Of a DNA stretch of 36,297 nucleotides, positions 15,917-23,299 are shown piece by piece. The notes beneath the pieces were generated by a model. The model was not told the origin of the DNA. It searched no databases and was given only the letters and a program-made list of their open reading frames with translations. Numbering within the stretch: the first letter of the stretch is position 1; each line of letters starts with the position of its first letter. The translations under genes were made by a program, and so were the position numbers. Source of the stretch: Erysipelothrix sp. (GTDB lineage: Bacteria; Bacillota_I; Bacilli_A; Erysipelotrichales; Erysipelotrichaceae); NCBI GenBank assembly GCA_012512455.1, contig JAAZEF010000074.1:1-36297 (forward strand), given 5' to 3'.

Positions 15917-16281
15917 TGGAACAAGAAATGATTTGTATCGTCTGTCCACAAGGATGTCGTTTAAAAATAGATAGAGACGAAAATAATGAAATTATTGTCT
16001 CTAATCATAATTGTGCTCGTGGGCCAATTTATGCTAAAAAAGAATTAACAGACCCTAAAAGAACTCTAACTACAACGGTTAAAGTGAATAATGGACTCCA
16101 TAGACGATTACCAGTGAAATCAAAAGATGAAATCCCGAAAGATTCAAACTTTGCGATTATGGAAATCTTACAAGACGTTGAAGTCAGTGCACCTATCTTA
16201 GAAGGTGATGTCATTATCAGTAATGTTTTAGACTTAGGGATCGACATTATTGCTACAAGAGCTTTAGATAAGAGGAGTTAA
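15916..16281 (+). CDS. DUF1667 cysteine-rich protein, third subunit of the dehydrogenase module
   Basis: A 121-residue protein with an N-terminal cysteine cluster C7-x2-C10-x3-C14-x18-C33, expected to hold an iron-sulfur cluster or metal. The rest matches the DUF1667 pattern (RGPIYAKKELTDPKR, LPVKSKDEIPK). Members sit in operons with GlpA-like and NAD(FAD)-dependent dehydrogenases, so it is probably the small electron-transfer subunit, analogous in position to GlpC but unrelated in size. It ends exactly where the convergent DeoR-family gene ends, with no bases between the two stops. Confidence 0.88.
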   Translation: MEQEMICIVCPQGCRLKIDRDENNEIIVSNHNCARGPIYAKKELTDPKRTLTTTVKVNNGLHRRLPVKSKDEIPKDSNFAIMEILQDVEVSAPILEGDVIISNVLDLGIDIIATRALDKRS

Positions 16282-16294
16282 TTACTCTTCTTTT
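16270..16294. terminator. Hairpin overlapping the convergent stop codons
   Basis: AAGAGGAGT / ACTCTTCTT (one G-U pair) with loop TAATT spans both stops; T-rich sequence follows on the plus side. It is short of T for a strong terminator but is the only candidate between the two converging genes. Confidence 0.45.
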
Positions 16295-17061
16295 GCTTTA
16301 ACAACAGTCATATGAACACCGTTGTCACGATATAAACTCACCAAGTCTTGATTTTTTTGATTATCAGTTATAATTAAATCAATCTCTTGGATATGGGCAA
16401 AAGTACCTGTTGAGTTTTTACCAAGTTTGGTTGAATCTATTAAACCAATCACTTGTTTAGCTCTTGTTTTCATCAGTTTCTTAAGTTCAACTTCATAAAA
16501 GTTAAAGTCAGTAATACCTGAAGATAAATCAAAACCATGGCCTGAGAAAAACGCAATATCGACATTAATATTATTTAACATGTCTTGGGCCAATAAACCT
16601 TCTATGGAACCTGATTTTTTGGTCGCAATACCGCCGATTAAAATGACGGTAACTTCTGGCATTTCTTTAAGAGCTAAGAGGGTATAGATACCATTAGTGA
16701 CAACAGTTAGTCTCTGAAATTGTCCCAAGTGTTGAGCCAAAGTTAAACAAGTGGTTGAGGCATCCAATATGATAGCCATGCCATCTTTAATATAACTTAG
16801 AGCTTCTGATACAATGCCTTCTTTAAGTCCTGTACTTTCTTGTTCGCGAATATGAAAATTAGTATAGCTAAATGCTTTATTTTCTATTTGAATAGCACCA
16901 CCATAGATTTTCTTTAACAATTTTTTATCATGTAAATAAGTTAAGTCGTTTCGAACTGTGGCCGCAGAAACTTTAAGTTCATCAATGAGATCGTTGGTTT
17001 GAACACTGCCTTTTCTATCCAGTTGTTCAAGGATATATTCATGACGATGATTAGCTAACAT
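16282..17061 (-). CDS. DeoR-family transcriptional regulator (GlpR-like)
   Basis: A 259-residue protein with an N-terminal DeoR helix-turn-helix (LIDELKVSAATVRNDLTYL, then KKIYGGA) and a C-terminal sugar-phosphate sensor domain of the ribose-isomerase-like type (DASTTCLTLAQHL, VVTNGIYTLLAL, FFSGHGFD). It would repress until a phosphorylated sugar or polyol binds. I chose ATG 17061, with AAAGGAG 9 nt upstream; the longer frame starting at 17121 runs over the promoter. Its position between the glpK-like and tpi/dha operons, and motifs shared by their upstream regions, make it their likely common regulator. The inducer is unknown; DHAP, glycerol 3-phosphate or a tetrulose phosphate are candidates. 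Confidence 0.88.
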   Translation of the reverse strand: MLANHRHEYILEQLDRKGSVQTNDLIDELKVSAATVRNDLTYLHDKKLLKKIYGGAIQIENKAFSYTNFHIREQESTGLKEGIVSEALSYIKDGMAIILDASTTCLTLAQHLGQFQRLTVVTNGIYTLLALKEMPEVTVILIGGIATKKSGSIEGLLAQDMLNNINVDIAFFSGHGFDLSSGITDFNFYEVELKKLMKTRAKQVIGLIDSTKLGKNSTGTFAHIQEIDLIITDNQKNQDLVSLYRDNGVHMTVVKAKEE

Positions 17062-17082
17062 GTGTATCAACTCCTTTAGAAT

Positions 17083-17111
17083 ATTATACTTGAAACAACA
17101 ACAAACGACAA
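17083..17111 (-). promoter_or_regulatory. Promoter of the DeoR-family gene
   Basis: On the minus strand, TTGTCG (17106-17111), a 17-bp spacer and a perfect TATAAT (17083-17088). The start codon is 21 nt downstream. Confidence 0.65.
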
Positions 17112-17121
17112 ACATAAACAA
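17093..17121. repeat. Tandem (R)ACAAAC-type repeats over the DeoR-family promoter
   Basis: The plus strand shows serial ACAAC/ACAAAC/ATAAAC units, including ACAAACGACAAA at 17101-17112, covering the -35 region of the repressor gene. This is a likely autoregulatory operator; a near copy lies upstream of the glpK-like gene at 11571-11582. Confidence 0.4.
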
Positions 17122-17138
17122 AATGAATAAAAATCAAT

Positions 17139-17154
17139 ACATCAATGTTGATGT
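17139..17154. promoter_or_regulatory. Palindrome ACATCAA-TG-TTGATGT overlapping the tpi-operon -35 box
   Basis: Perfect 7-bp arms separated by TG. The right arm coincides with the -35 element at 17148-17153, where a bound repressor would block RNA polymerase. A related ATCAA/TTGAT dyad lies in the glpK-like promoter. Confidence 0.45.
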
Positions 17155-17176
17155 TTTAGTGAAATTAGTTTAACAT
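17148..17176 (+). promoter_or_regulatory. Promoter of the tpi-dhaMKL-rpiB operon
   Basis: TTGATG, a 17-bp spacer and TAACAT, 20 nt before the GTG start of the TPI-like gene. Confidence 0.5.
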
Positions 17177-17196
17177 TTAGATTAAGAGGTGAATGT

Positions 17197-17970
17197 GTGC
17201 GTAAAAAAATAGTGGGTTCGAGTTGGAAGATGCATATTAATTCATTTGATGATGCTTCTTCATTAGCTCAAGGTATTGCCAGTAGGGTAGGACAACAAGA
17301 CGATATTGATTTATTTATCTTACCGTCATATCCTTTAATTCCAATGGTTAAGGCAATGTTTAATGGCACTGTGATTAAATATGGAGCACAAAATGTTGCT
17401 GTAGCGAAACAAGGTGCTCATACAGGTGAAGTACCCATAAATCTTTTGAAGGAACTTGGTTGTACATATGTAGAATTAAACCATGCTGAAAGACGTGCAA
17501 ATTATAATGAGAGCGACGAAATGACTGCCATTAAAGTTGGTCTTTGTGAAGAGTATGGACTAAAGCCTATCGTATGCATTGGTGAGACCGGTGAAGATAT
17601 AAAACTTAATAGATCATATCTTACATTAAGAACGCAAGTAATGTGGGCTTTATCGAATGCTTCAGAAGCATTTAGAAAAGAAATAATTCTTGCTTATGAA
17701 CCAGTGTGGGCAATTGGACAACAAGAAAGTGCCGACAAGACATATATTGAAAAAACACATCGAATGTTACGTGATATCGTAGCCTTAGATTTTGGTGAAG
17801 AACTTGCGAATCAAATTAGAATCATTTATGGCGGTTCAGTGAGTCCACAGACTGCTATGGAACTAAGTGATGTCAAAGATGTCGATGGCCTTTTTGTGGG
17901 ACGTTTTGGTCTACAACCTGAGAATTTTGAGAAAATTGTAAACAACTTTAAAGGAGAATCGAATGATTAG
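17197..17970 (+). CDS. Triosephosphate isomerase paralogue, probably a tetrulose-phosphate isomerase (LerI/EryH-like)
   Basis: A 257-residue TIM-barrel protein of the TPI family. Catalytic Lys11 (SSWKMH), His96 (LNHAERR) and Glu168 (YEPVWAIG) are present. Three usually invariant motifs differ: GNWKMN is GSSWKMH (Asn replaced by Ser9), GHSERR is NHAERR, and the phosphate-loop GGASL is GRFGL. TPI paralogues next to DhaK-type kinases and RpiB-like isomerases convert L-erythrulose 1-phosphate to D-erythrulose 4-phosphate (LerI of mycobacteria, EryH/TpiA2 of Brucella). That, not glycolytic TPI, is my preferred role. GTG start with AAGAGGTG upstream; first gene of a five-gene operon; overlaps dhaM by 8 nt. 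Confidence 0.82.
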   Translation: MRKKIVGSSWKMHINSFDDASSLAQGIASRVGQQDDIDLFILPSYPLIPMVKAMFNGTVIKYGAQNVAVAKQGAHTGEVPINLLKELGCTYVELNHAERRANYNESDEMTAIKVGLCEEYGLKPIVCIGETGEDIKLNRSYLTLRTQVMWALSNASEAFRKEIILAYEPVWAIGQQESADKTYIEKTHRMLRDIVALDFGEELANQIRIIYGGSVSPQTAMELSDVKDVDGLFVGRFGLQPENFEKIVNNFKGESND

Positions 17971-18373
17971 TGCTATTTTAGTATCTCATAGTCCAAAAAT
18001 AACAGATGGACTTAAAGAGATGATTGAAGAGATGACAGGACGTCATGAAGGTATTAAGATATTATCAGTTGGTGGTACAGAAGATGGCCGTATTGGAACA
18101 GATCCAGTTAAGATTTTAGAAGTGATACAAGAAGAATCTACATCAGACTACATTTATCTTTATGGTGATTTAGGTAGCGGTATTCTTAGTATCGAAACAG
18201 CATTGGACTTAATTGAAGATGAGACTTTAAGAGAGAAAACTCATTATATTAGTGGTCCACTGGTTGAAGGTGCATTTGCGGGAATTATACAATGCCTAGT
18301 AGATCCGACACCAGAAGCTGTAAAAAGAGAGGTCTTAAGTAGCATTCATTTAATGCTAGAAGAAAATGATTAA
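17963..18373 (+). CDS. dhaM: PTS-dependent dihydroxyacetone kinase phosphotransfer subunit DhaM
   Basis: A 136-residue EIIA-mannose-like protein. His9 in LVSHS is the expected phospho-acceptor; SVGGTEDGRIGTDPVKI and YLYGDLGSGILSIETAL fit the DhaM family. It takes phosphate from HPr and rephosphorylates the ADP held by DhaL. It has the single-domain form usual in Bacillota, without the fused HPr and EI pieces of E. coli DhaM, so general PTS proteins encoded elsewhere are needed. ATG 17963 follows AAAGGAG and overlaps the TPI-like gene. Confidence 0.9.
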   Translation: MISAILVSHSPKITDGLKEMIEEMTGRHEGIKILSVGGTEDGRIGTDPVKILEVIQEESTSDYIYLYGDLGSGILSIETALDLIEDETLREKTHYISGPLVEGAFAGIIQCLVDPTPEAVKREVLSSIHLMLEEND

Positions 18374-18398
18374 TCAATCATAGATAAAGGAGGAAAAT

Positions 18399-19391
18399 AT
18401 GAAAAGATTTATTAATGATGGCTATGATGTCGTCGAAGAAATGCTGGAGGGGTATGTACAAGCTCATCATGAAGATGTTCGTTTAAGTGAAGACAGCGAA
18501 CGTGTAGTAGTTAGCAAACACCTTAGCGAAACACCAAAAGTAGGAATCATTTTTGGTGGTGGTTCAGGACATGAACCTCTATTCTTAGGTTATGTTGGTA
18601 AAGGTGTTGCTGATGCGGCAGTTATCGGTAATGTGAATACATCTCCAGACCCAGTAACTTGCTATCAAGCAGTTAAAGAAGTTGACCAAGGTAAAGGTGT
18701 TCTTTATCTCTATGGTAACTACCAGGGTGACGTTATTAACTTTGACATGGGTGCTGAAATGGCTGAAGAAGAAGGCCACCGTGTTGAAACTGTCTTAATT
18801 ACTGACGATGTTTACTCTTCACCAGTAAGAGAAGAGCGTCGTGGTGTTGCAGGGGATGTCATTGTCTTAATGGCAGCTTGCGCAGCAGCTAATGCAGGTA
18901 AAGATTTAGACGAAGTTAAAGCAGCAGCAATTCATGCGAATGAAAGCACTTATTCATTAGGTGTTGCTCTATCATCATCCACACTTCCAGTAACTGGAGA
19001 AAAGATTTTTGAAATCGGTGAAGATGAGATGGAAGTTGGAATGGGAATCCATGGTGAACCTGGAATTATTCGTAAGAAAATTGAACCAGCTGACCAAGTT
19101 GTAGATGAAATTTTATCACACATCATCCCAGATATGAAACTTGAATCAGGAGAAGAAGTTGCAGTATTAATTAATGGATTAGGTGCCTTACCACTTATGG
19201 ACCAATACATTATGTATCGTCGTGTACACCAAGTTCTAACTGAAAAGGGAGTTAAAGTTGTTAAGTCAATGGTTGGTGATTATGCTACATCAATGGATAT
19301 GATTGGTGGTTCAATCACTTTAGTTAGACTTGATGCAACACTTAAAGAGCAACTAAATGCTCCATTTAATGCTCCATATTTAAAACAGTAA
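18399..19391 (+). CDS. dhaK: Dihydroxyacetone kinase substrate-binding subunit DhaK
   Basis: A 330-residue DhaK. His218 (GMGIHGEPG) is at the same position as the E. coli histidine that binds the ketone carbonyl covalently. His58 (GGGSGHEP) and the Asp of NYQGDVINFD match the other active-site residues. It holds a ketotriose, or possibly a ketotetrose, for phosphorylation by DhaL-ADP-phosphate. A strong AAAGGAGG precedes the ATG. The neighbouring LerI- and DerI-like isomerases suggest that erythrulose may be a natural substrate; the sequence alone does not separate the two. Confidence 0.92.
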   Translation: MKRFINDGYDVVEEMLEGYVQAHHEDVRLSEDSERVVVSKHLSETPKVGIIFGGGSGHEPLFLGYVGKGVADAAVIGNVNTSPDPVTCYQAVKEVDQGKGVLYLYGNYQGDVINFDMGAEMAEEEGHRVETVLITDDVYSSPVREERRGVAGDVIVLMAACAAANAGKDLDEVKAAAIHANESTYSLGVALSSSTLPVTGEKIFEIGEDEMEVGMGIHGEPGIIRKKIEPADQVVDEILSHIIPDMKLESGEEVAVLINGLGALPLMDQYIMYRRVHQVLTEKGVKVVKSMVGDYATSMDMIGGSITLVRLDATLKEQLNAPFNAPYLKQ

Positions 19392-19411
19392 GTTAGAAGG
19401 GAAGAACATTC

Positions 19412-20056
19412 ATGCTAATGTTGGATAAACAATTTTTTCTCGATAGTCTTAGAGATATGGCACAGTTGGCTGAAGAGCAACGTAATCATTGGACGAAGCT
19501 TGACTCAGAAATTGGCGATGGTGACCACGGAATTAACTTAAGTATTGGTTTTCGCGCTGTTACTAAACAACTCGATGCACTAGATATTGAAAGTACAGAT
19601 ATTGCGGGTCTATATAAGAAAGTCGGTATGACACTACTGTCTAAAGTAGGAGGTGCCTCTGGTCCTCTCTATGGTTCATTCTTTATGAAAGCCGGCACAA
19701 ATATTGCTGGTCTTCATGAAATTAATTTCAGACAGTTTTGTGAAATGATTCAAGAAGGAGTCGATGCTATTGTCTTTCGTGGTAAAGCACAAATTGGCGA
19801 TAAGACAATGCTTGATGCATTCTTACCAGGACTTGAAGTCCTTTTCCAAAGTGATTTAGAGAACGAACCAGTGGCTGCTTTTGAAGCTTTCGTTGCTCGA
19901 ATGAAACAAGGCTCAGATGAGACAATTCCTCTGATTTGTAAAAAAGGTCGAGCTATGAGACTCGGTGAAAGAGCAATAGGCCATCGTGATCCAGGCTCTG
20001 AATCAGCATGGATGTTTATGAATGTCTATTTAGAACAGCTTAAAAAAAGATTTTAG
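19412..20056 (+). CDS. dhaL: Dihydroxyacetone kinase ADP-binding subunit DhaL
   Basis: A 214-residue helical barrel protein. Asp31, Asp36 and Asp38 (LDSEIGDGDHG) are the Mg2+/ADP ligands of DhaL, and GGASGPLYGSFF is the nucleotide-binding loop; DPGSESAWM is near the C-terminus. DhaL keeps a tightly bound ADP that DhaM phosphorylates, and transfers the phosphate to the DhaK-bound ketone. I kept ATG 19412, about 8 nt after GAAGGGAAG; an in-frame ATG lies at 19418. Fourth gene of the operon. Confidence 0.92.
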   Translation: MLMLDKQFFLDSLRDMAQLAEEQRNHWTKLDSEIGDGDHGINLSIGFRAVTKQLDALDIESTDIAGLYKKVGMTLLSKVGGASGPLYGSFFMKAGTNIAGLHEINFRQFCEMIQEGVDAIVFRGKAQIGDKTMLDAFLPGLEVLFQSDLENEPVAAFEAFVARMKQGSDETIPLICKKGRAMRLGERAIGHRDPGSESAWMFMNVYLEQLKKRF

Positions 20057-20076
20057 ATTTTGAAAGGATTGATATT

Positions 20077-20511
20077 ATGAAGATTGCATTTGGATGTGAT
20101 CCAAACGCACAAGAGATGAAAAAAGCTCTTATGGATTTGGTAGAATCATTAGGACATGAAGTTAAAGACTTCGGTTCAGAAGATCCTATATACGCCAACA
20201 CAGCTATCGATGTTGCCAATGCCGTTGTCTCTAAAGAGTACGATCGCGGTATTGTCGTTTGTGGTACAGGAATAGGTGTATCAATTTCAGCGAACAAGGT
20301 AAAAGGTGCTTATTGTGCCCTAGTAACTGATGTTTATCAAGCTCAACGAGCCACCTTAAGCAATAATGCCAATATGATAGCATTAGGGGCTCAAGTCACA
20401 GGAATTCAAAGTGCTGAATGCCTGGTGGAAGAATATTTATCTCACACTTTTGATCCAGAAAGCCGTTCTAAAGTGAAGGTAGACCGTATCTCAGAATACG
20501 AAAAAGAATAA
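20077..20511 (+). CDS. RpiB/LacAB-family sugar-phosphate isomerase, possibly D-erythrulose-4-phosphate isomerase (DerI/EryI-like)
   Basis: A 144-residue RpiB-fold protein. The catalytic Cys62 (VVCGTGIGVSISANK) is present. The phosphate-binding start SDHAG of true RpiB is GCDPNA here (His replaced by Pro9), and the usual HN of the second motif is SNNANMIALG. True ribose-5-phosphate isomerase activity is therefore doubtful. RpiB paralogues that lack the SDHA motif and sit with TPI paralogues convert D-erythrulose 4-phosphate to D-erythrose 4-phosphate (EryI, DerI). The ribosome-binding site is AAAGGATT. Last gene of the operon, directly followed by a strong terminator. Confidence 0.82.
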   Translation: MKIAFGCDPNAQEMKKALMDLVESLGHEVKDFGSEDPIYANTAIDVANAVVSKEYDRGIVVCGTGIGVSISANKVKGAYCALVTDVYQAQRATLSNNANMIALGAQVTGIQSAECLVEEYLSHTFDPESRSKVKVDRISEYEKE

Positions 20512-20516
20512 CATAT

Positions 20517-20544
20517 AAGAGGTCACAAACTGTGACCTCTTTTT
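20517..20544. terminator. Bidirectional terminator between the rpiB-like gene and mgtA
   Basis: A perfect 11-bp stem (AAGAGGTCACA / TGTGACCTCTT) with a 3-nt loop AAC and T-run. It touches the mgtA stop on the other strand. Confidence 0.9.
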
Positions 20545-23110
20545 ATATCCATTCATTGTATTTAGAAATATAAACTGTTTTAATCAATTGGACAGACACT
20601 GCATATAATCCACAAAGGATCAATAACCAAATCATAAAGTGCCAAGGTAATGTAGCCATATCCAAACCAATAGCCAGTTGGCTAAATCCAATAGTAATCG
20701 TCACAATAACAACTAGAGAAGTTGAGATTAATAAAGGTAAAGAGGGAAGACTTTCTATGAATGGTTTTTTTGCTGTACGAATCATATAAATGATGAGAAC
20801 TTGAGAAATAGTCCCAAAGACAAACCATCCTGCCCAAAAGTAGGGTGCTTTATCAAAGCCCATGACCCACCACAAAATACCAAAACATAAAATATCAAAG
20901 ATTGAACTTAAAGGACCCATGATAAACATAAAACGTTCAATGGAACGAGGTTGCCATTTCTGAGGAACTTTTAGATATTGCTCATCAACATGATCTAAAG
21001 GAATCCCTAATTGAGAAAAGTCATTTAATAAGTTTTGGGTTAACAATTGAACAGGTAACATTGGTAAGAATGGTAAGAAAAGACTAGCGATAATTACTGA
21101 AAACATATTGCCAAAATTACCACTCACGGCCATCTTGATATATTTCATCATGTTACCAAAGGTTTTACGTCCTTCTAAAACACCTTCTTCTAACACCATC
21201 AAATCCTTCTCTAATAATATAATATCAGCACTTTCTTTCGCAATATCGACCGCACTATCCACAGAGATACCAACATCTGCTTGCTTAAGGGGAGGGGCAT
21301 CATTTATTCCATCTCCCATATAACCTACGGTATGACCTGCATTCTGAAAGGCTTTGACTACTCTTTGTTTTTGAAGAGGAGACAGTTTCGCAAATAAATC
21401 AGATGTATTAATAGCTTCATTTAATTCTTGATCACTCATTTTCTCAACATCACTACCAATAATTACAGTCGTGGTATCGATACCGACTTTCTTACACACA
21501 TTGATAGCAACACCTTCAGCATCACCAGTGAGCACTACTGTTCTAACACCATGCTCCTTTAGAGCACTGATAGCACTTTCTGCGCTATCTTTAGGTGGAT
21601 CTAAGAAAGCAACAAAGCCAATAAGTACCATATCTGATTCATCTTTTTCGCTAAATGTATGAATATCAGGGACTTCATTTTTTTGAGCCACACCTAACAT
21701 TCTTAAGCCTTGAGCACTTTGTTCTTCATACGTTTTAAGTGCCAATGCTTTAGTTTGTTCATCAAGAGGTAATACTTGTCCATCTAATTCGATAAATGAA
21801 GAACTTTCTAACATCTCTTCAACAGCACCTTTAGTTATTAGTTGACGTTTACCTTGATTATCACTTAAGACCACACTCATTTTACGTCGACTAAAATCAA
21901 AAGGAATTTCATCAATACGAGAATAGTTTGTTAATATATTTTGTAGATTATATTTTTGTGCACGATTAATAATTGCGACATCGATTAAGTTTTTGAGACC
22001 TGTTTGAAAATAACTATTTAAATACGCATGACGTAATACTCTTTTATCATCTTCACCATGAACATTCATGTAGCGTTCTAAGACAATCTCATCTTGAGTC
22101 AAAGTACCAGTTTTATCAGTACAAAGAATATCCATTTCACCAAAAGTTTGAATGGAACCTAAATTTCGAACAATCACTTTATGTTTCGACATGGCCATAG
22201 CACCTTTAGCTAAAGTAGAAGTCATAATAACTGGTAACATCTCAGGGGTTAAACCTACCGCGATCGATAATGAAAACAATAAGGCACTAAACCAATCATT
22301 TTTAGCGATACCATTAATTACAAAAACTATCGGAATCATGATTAACATGACTCTTATCATCAGTTTACTGACAGCATTAACTCCTCTTTCAAAGCTAGTT
22401 TTCTTATCTTCACTAGCCAATGATTGAGCCATTGAACCAAAATAAGTATTATCACCTGTCGCGATAACAATTGCTTTAGCGCTACCACTCACAATATTGG
22501 TTCCCATAAAGCCTAAAAAGTTATTATCAGTCAATGATTCACTTAAGGGATTGCGTATGTCACTAAACTTTTCTACCGGTTGAGATTCTCCCGTTAAAGC
22601 AGATTGCGACACAAAGGTATCTTTAGTGAAAATAAAACGCACATCCGCAGGTATCATATCACCCGCTGATAAATGGATGACATCTCCTAGTACTATCTCC
22701 TCAAAATCAATCGCCATCAAAGTATTATCTCTGTACACATGAGCATCACTAGAAATTAATTGTGTCAATTTACTACTCTCTTGATAAGCGCGCTCACTTT
22801 GATAGAATGCGACAGCACTTGATAAAATCACTAAACTAACAATGATGCTCACCGTTAAATAATCTGGTTTGCTTGTCAAGAAAATATCAGTCATAGCAGT
22901 GACTAGCGCAACGACTAATAAAATAACATTAAAAGGATTAATGGTAGCTTCTATTAATCTTTGGAATGATGTTTGAGGTTTTTTATTACTTAAGATATTA
23001 GGTCCATTTTCTGCTAAGCGATGTTGTGCTTCTTTAGTGCTTAGTCCTTGTTCTGTTGAATTTAAGTATGAAAATAGAGATTCTAAAGTGTAATTTATTA
23101 TTGTTTTCAT
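20543..23110 (-). CDS. mgtA: Magnesium-importing P-type ATPase MgtA
   Basis: An 855-residue P3B-type ATPase: N-terminal cytoplasmic segment, actuator domain TGES, phosphorylated Asp332 in CTDKTGTLTQDEIVLE, hinge GDGINDAPPLKQADVGISV, and the MgtA-specific SGNFGNMFSVIIASLFLPFLPM in the fifth/sixth helix region. Ten transmembrane segments are expected. It imports Mg2+ at low external Mg2+. ATG 23110 follows AAGGA. The approximately 180-nt 5' leader carries a small ORF, an intrinsic terminator and a competing hairpin, so expression is probably controlled by attenuation. Confidence 0.93.
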   Translation of the reverse strand: MKTIINYTLESLFSYLNSTEQGLSTKEAQHRLAENGPNILSNKKPQTSFQRLIEATINPFNVILLVVALVTAMTDIFLTSKPDYLTVSIIVSLVILSSAVAFYQSERAYQESSKLTQLISSDAHVYRDNTLMAIDFEEIVLGDVIHLSAGDMIPADVRFIFTKDTFVSQSALTGESQPVEKFSDIRNPLSESLTDNNFLGFMGTNIVSGSAKAIVIATGDNTYFGSMAQSLASEDKKTSFERGVNAVSKLMIRVMLIMIPIVFVINGIAKNDWFSALLFSLSIAVGLTPEMLPVIMTSTLAKGAMAMSKHKVIVRNLGSIQTFGEMDILCTDKTGTLTQDEIVLERYMNVHGEDDKRVLRHAYLNSYFQTGLKNLIDVAIINRAQKYNLQNILTNYSRIDEIPFDFSRRKMSVVLSDNQGKRQLITKGAVEEMLESSSFIELDGQVLPLDEQTKALALKTYEEQSAQGLRMLGVAQKNEVPDIHTFSEKDESDMVLIGFVAFLDPPKDSAESAISALKEHGVRTVVLTGDAEGVAINVCKKVGIDTTTVIIGSDVEKMSDQELNEAINTSDLFAKLSPLQKQRVVKAFQNAGHTVGYMGDGINDAPPLKQADVGISVDSAVDIAKESADIILLEKDLMVLEEGVLEGRKTFGNMMKYIKMAVSGNFGNMFSVIIASLFLPFLPMLPVQLLTQNLLNDFSQLGIPLDHVDEQYLKVPQKWQPRSIERFMFIMGPLSSIFDILCFGILWWVMGFDKAPYFWAGWFVFGTISQVLIIYMIRTAKKPFIESLPSLPLLISTSLVVIVTITIGFSQLAIGLDMATLPWHFMIWLLILCGLYAVSVQLIKTVYISKYNEWI

Positions 23111-23150
23111 CTGGTTTCCTTCTTTCTAAGAGAACACCAGTCAATGCATT

Positions 23151-23173
23151 AAAAAACCGCCCAAAGGACGGTT
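23151..23173 (-). terminator. Intrinsic terminator inside the mgtA leader (attenuator)
   Basis: In the minus-strand RNA: AACCGUCC, loop UUU, GGGCGGUU, then a run of U. It is placed 8 nt after the stop of the leader ORF and 40 nt before mgtA, so it would stop transcription before the ATPase gene unless prevented. Confidence 0.8.
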
Positions 23174-23204
23174 GTCTTCTTTTAGTTAAATAAAAGGTGA
23201 CCCG
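23169..23204 (-). promoter_or_regulatory. Candidate antiterminator hairpin in the mgtA leader
   Basis: In the RNA, CGG-GUC (23204-23199) can pair with GAC-AA-CCG (23176-23169), and CUUUUA (23196-23191) with UAAAAG (23184-23179) around the loop UUUAAC: about 12 bp with a 2x2 internal loop and a 2-nt bulge. Its 3' side takes up the AACCG of the terminator, so the two structures exclude each other. A ribosome translating the last nine leader codons would break this hairpin. Confidence 0.5.
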
Positions 23205-23271
23205 ATGCAATGGCAAGTGTAAATCTGATTTGTTTATTATCTAAGTTTAATCTTCGAGGACTATCTTCCAT
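23182..23271 (-). CDS. MgtL-like leader peptide of mgtA (29 residues)
   Basis: An ATG with AAAGGA 9 nt upstream opens 29 codons ending in TAA. The peptide starts MEDSPRRLNLDNKQIRF and ends GHLLFN. The first residues (two acids, then Ser-Pro, then Arg-Arg-Leu) resemble the start of enterobacterial MgtL ([17 protein letters not shown]). There, acidic and proline residues destabilise the translating ribosome at low Mg2+ and switch on mgtA. The ORF lies between the proposed mgtA promoter and the leader terminator. It is too short for routine gene calling. The coding assignment rests on ribosome-binding site, position and this resemblance; no homologue search was possible. Confidence 0.6.
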   Translation of the reverse strand: MEDSPRRLNLDNKQIRFTLAIASGHLLFN

Positions 23272-23299
23272 CGTGTCACATCCTTTCATAAGCTAATAC

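Noticed and set aside
23034-23216. 60-codon minus-strand ORF across the mgtA leader and start
   Set aside because: It is out of frame with both mgtA and the leader ORF, runs through the terminator hairpin, and has no good ribosome-binding site. It is a shadow frame.
23110-23293. Mg2+-sensing M-box riboswitch ahead of mgtA
   Set aside because: The leader has about the right length, but I could not find the conserved M-box core sequences; the leader ORF and attenuator explain the region better.
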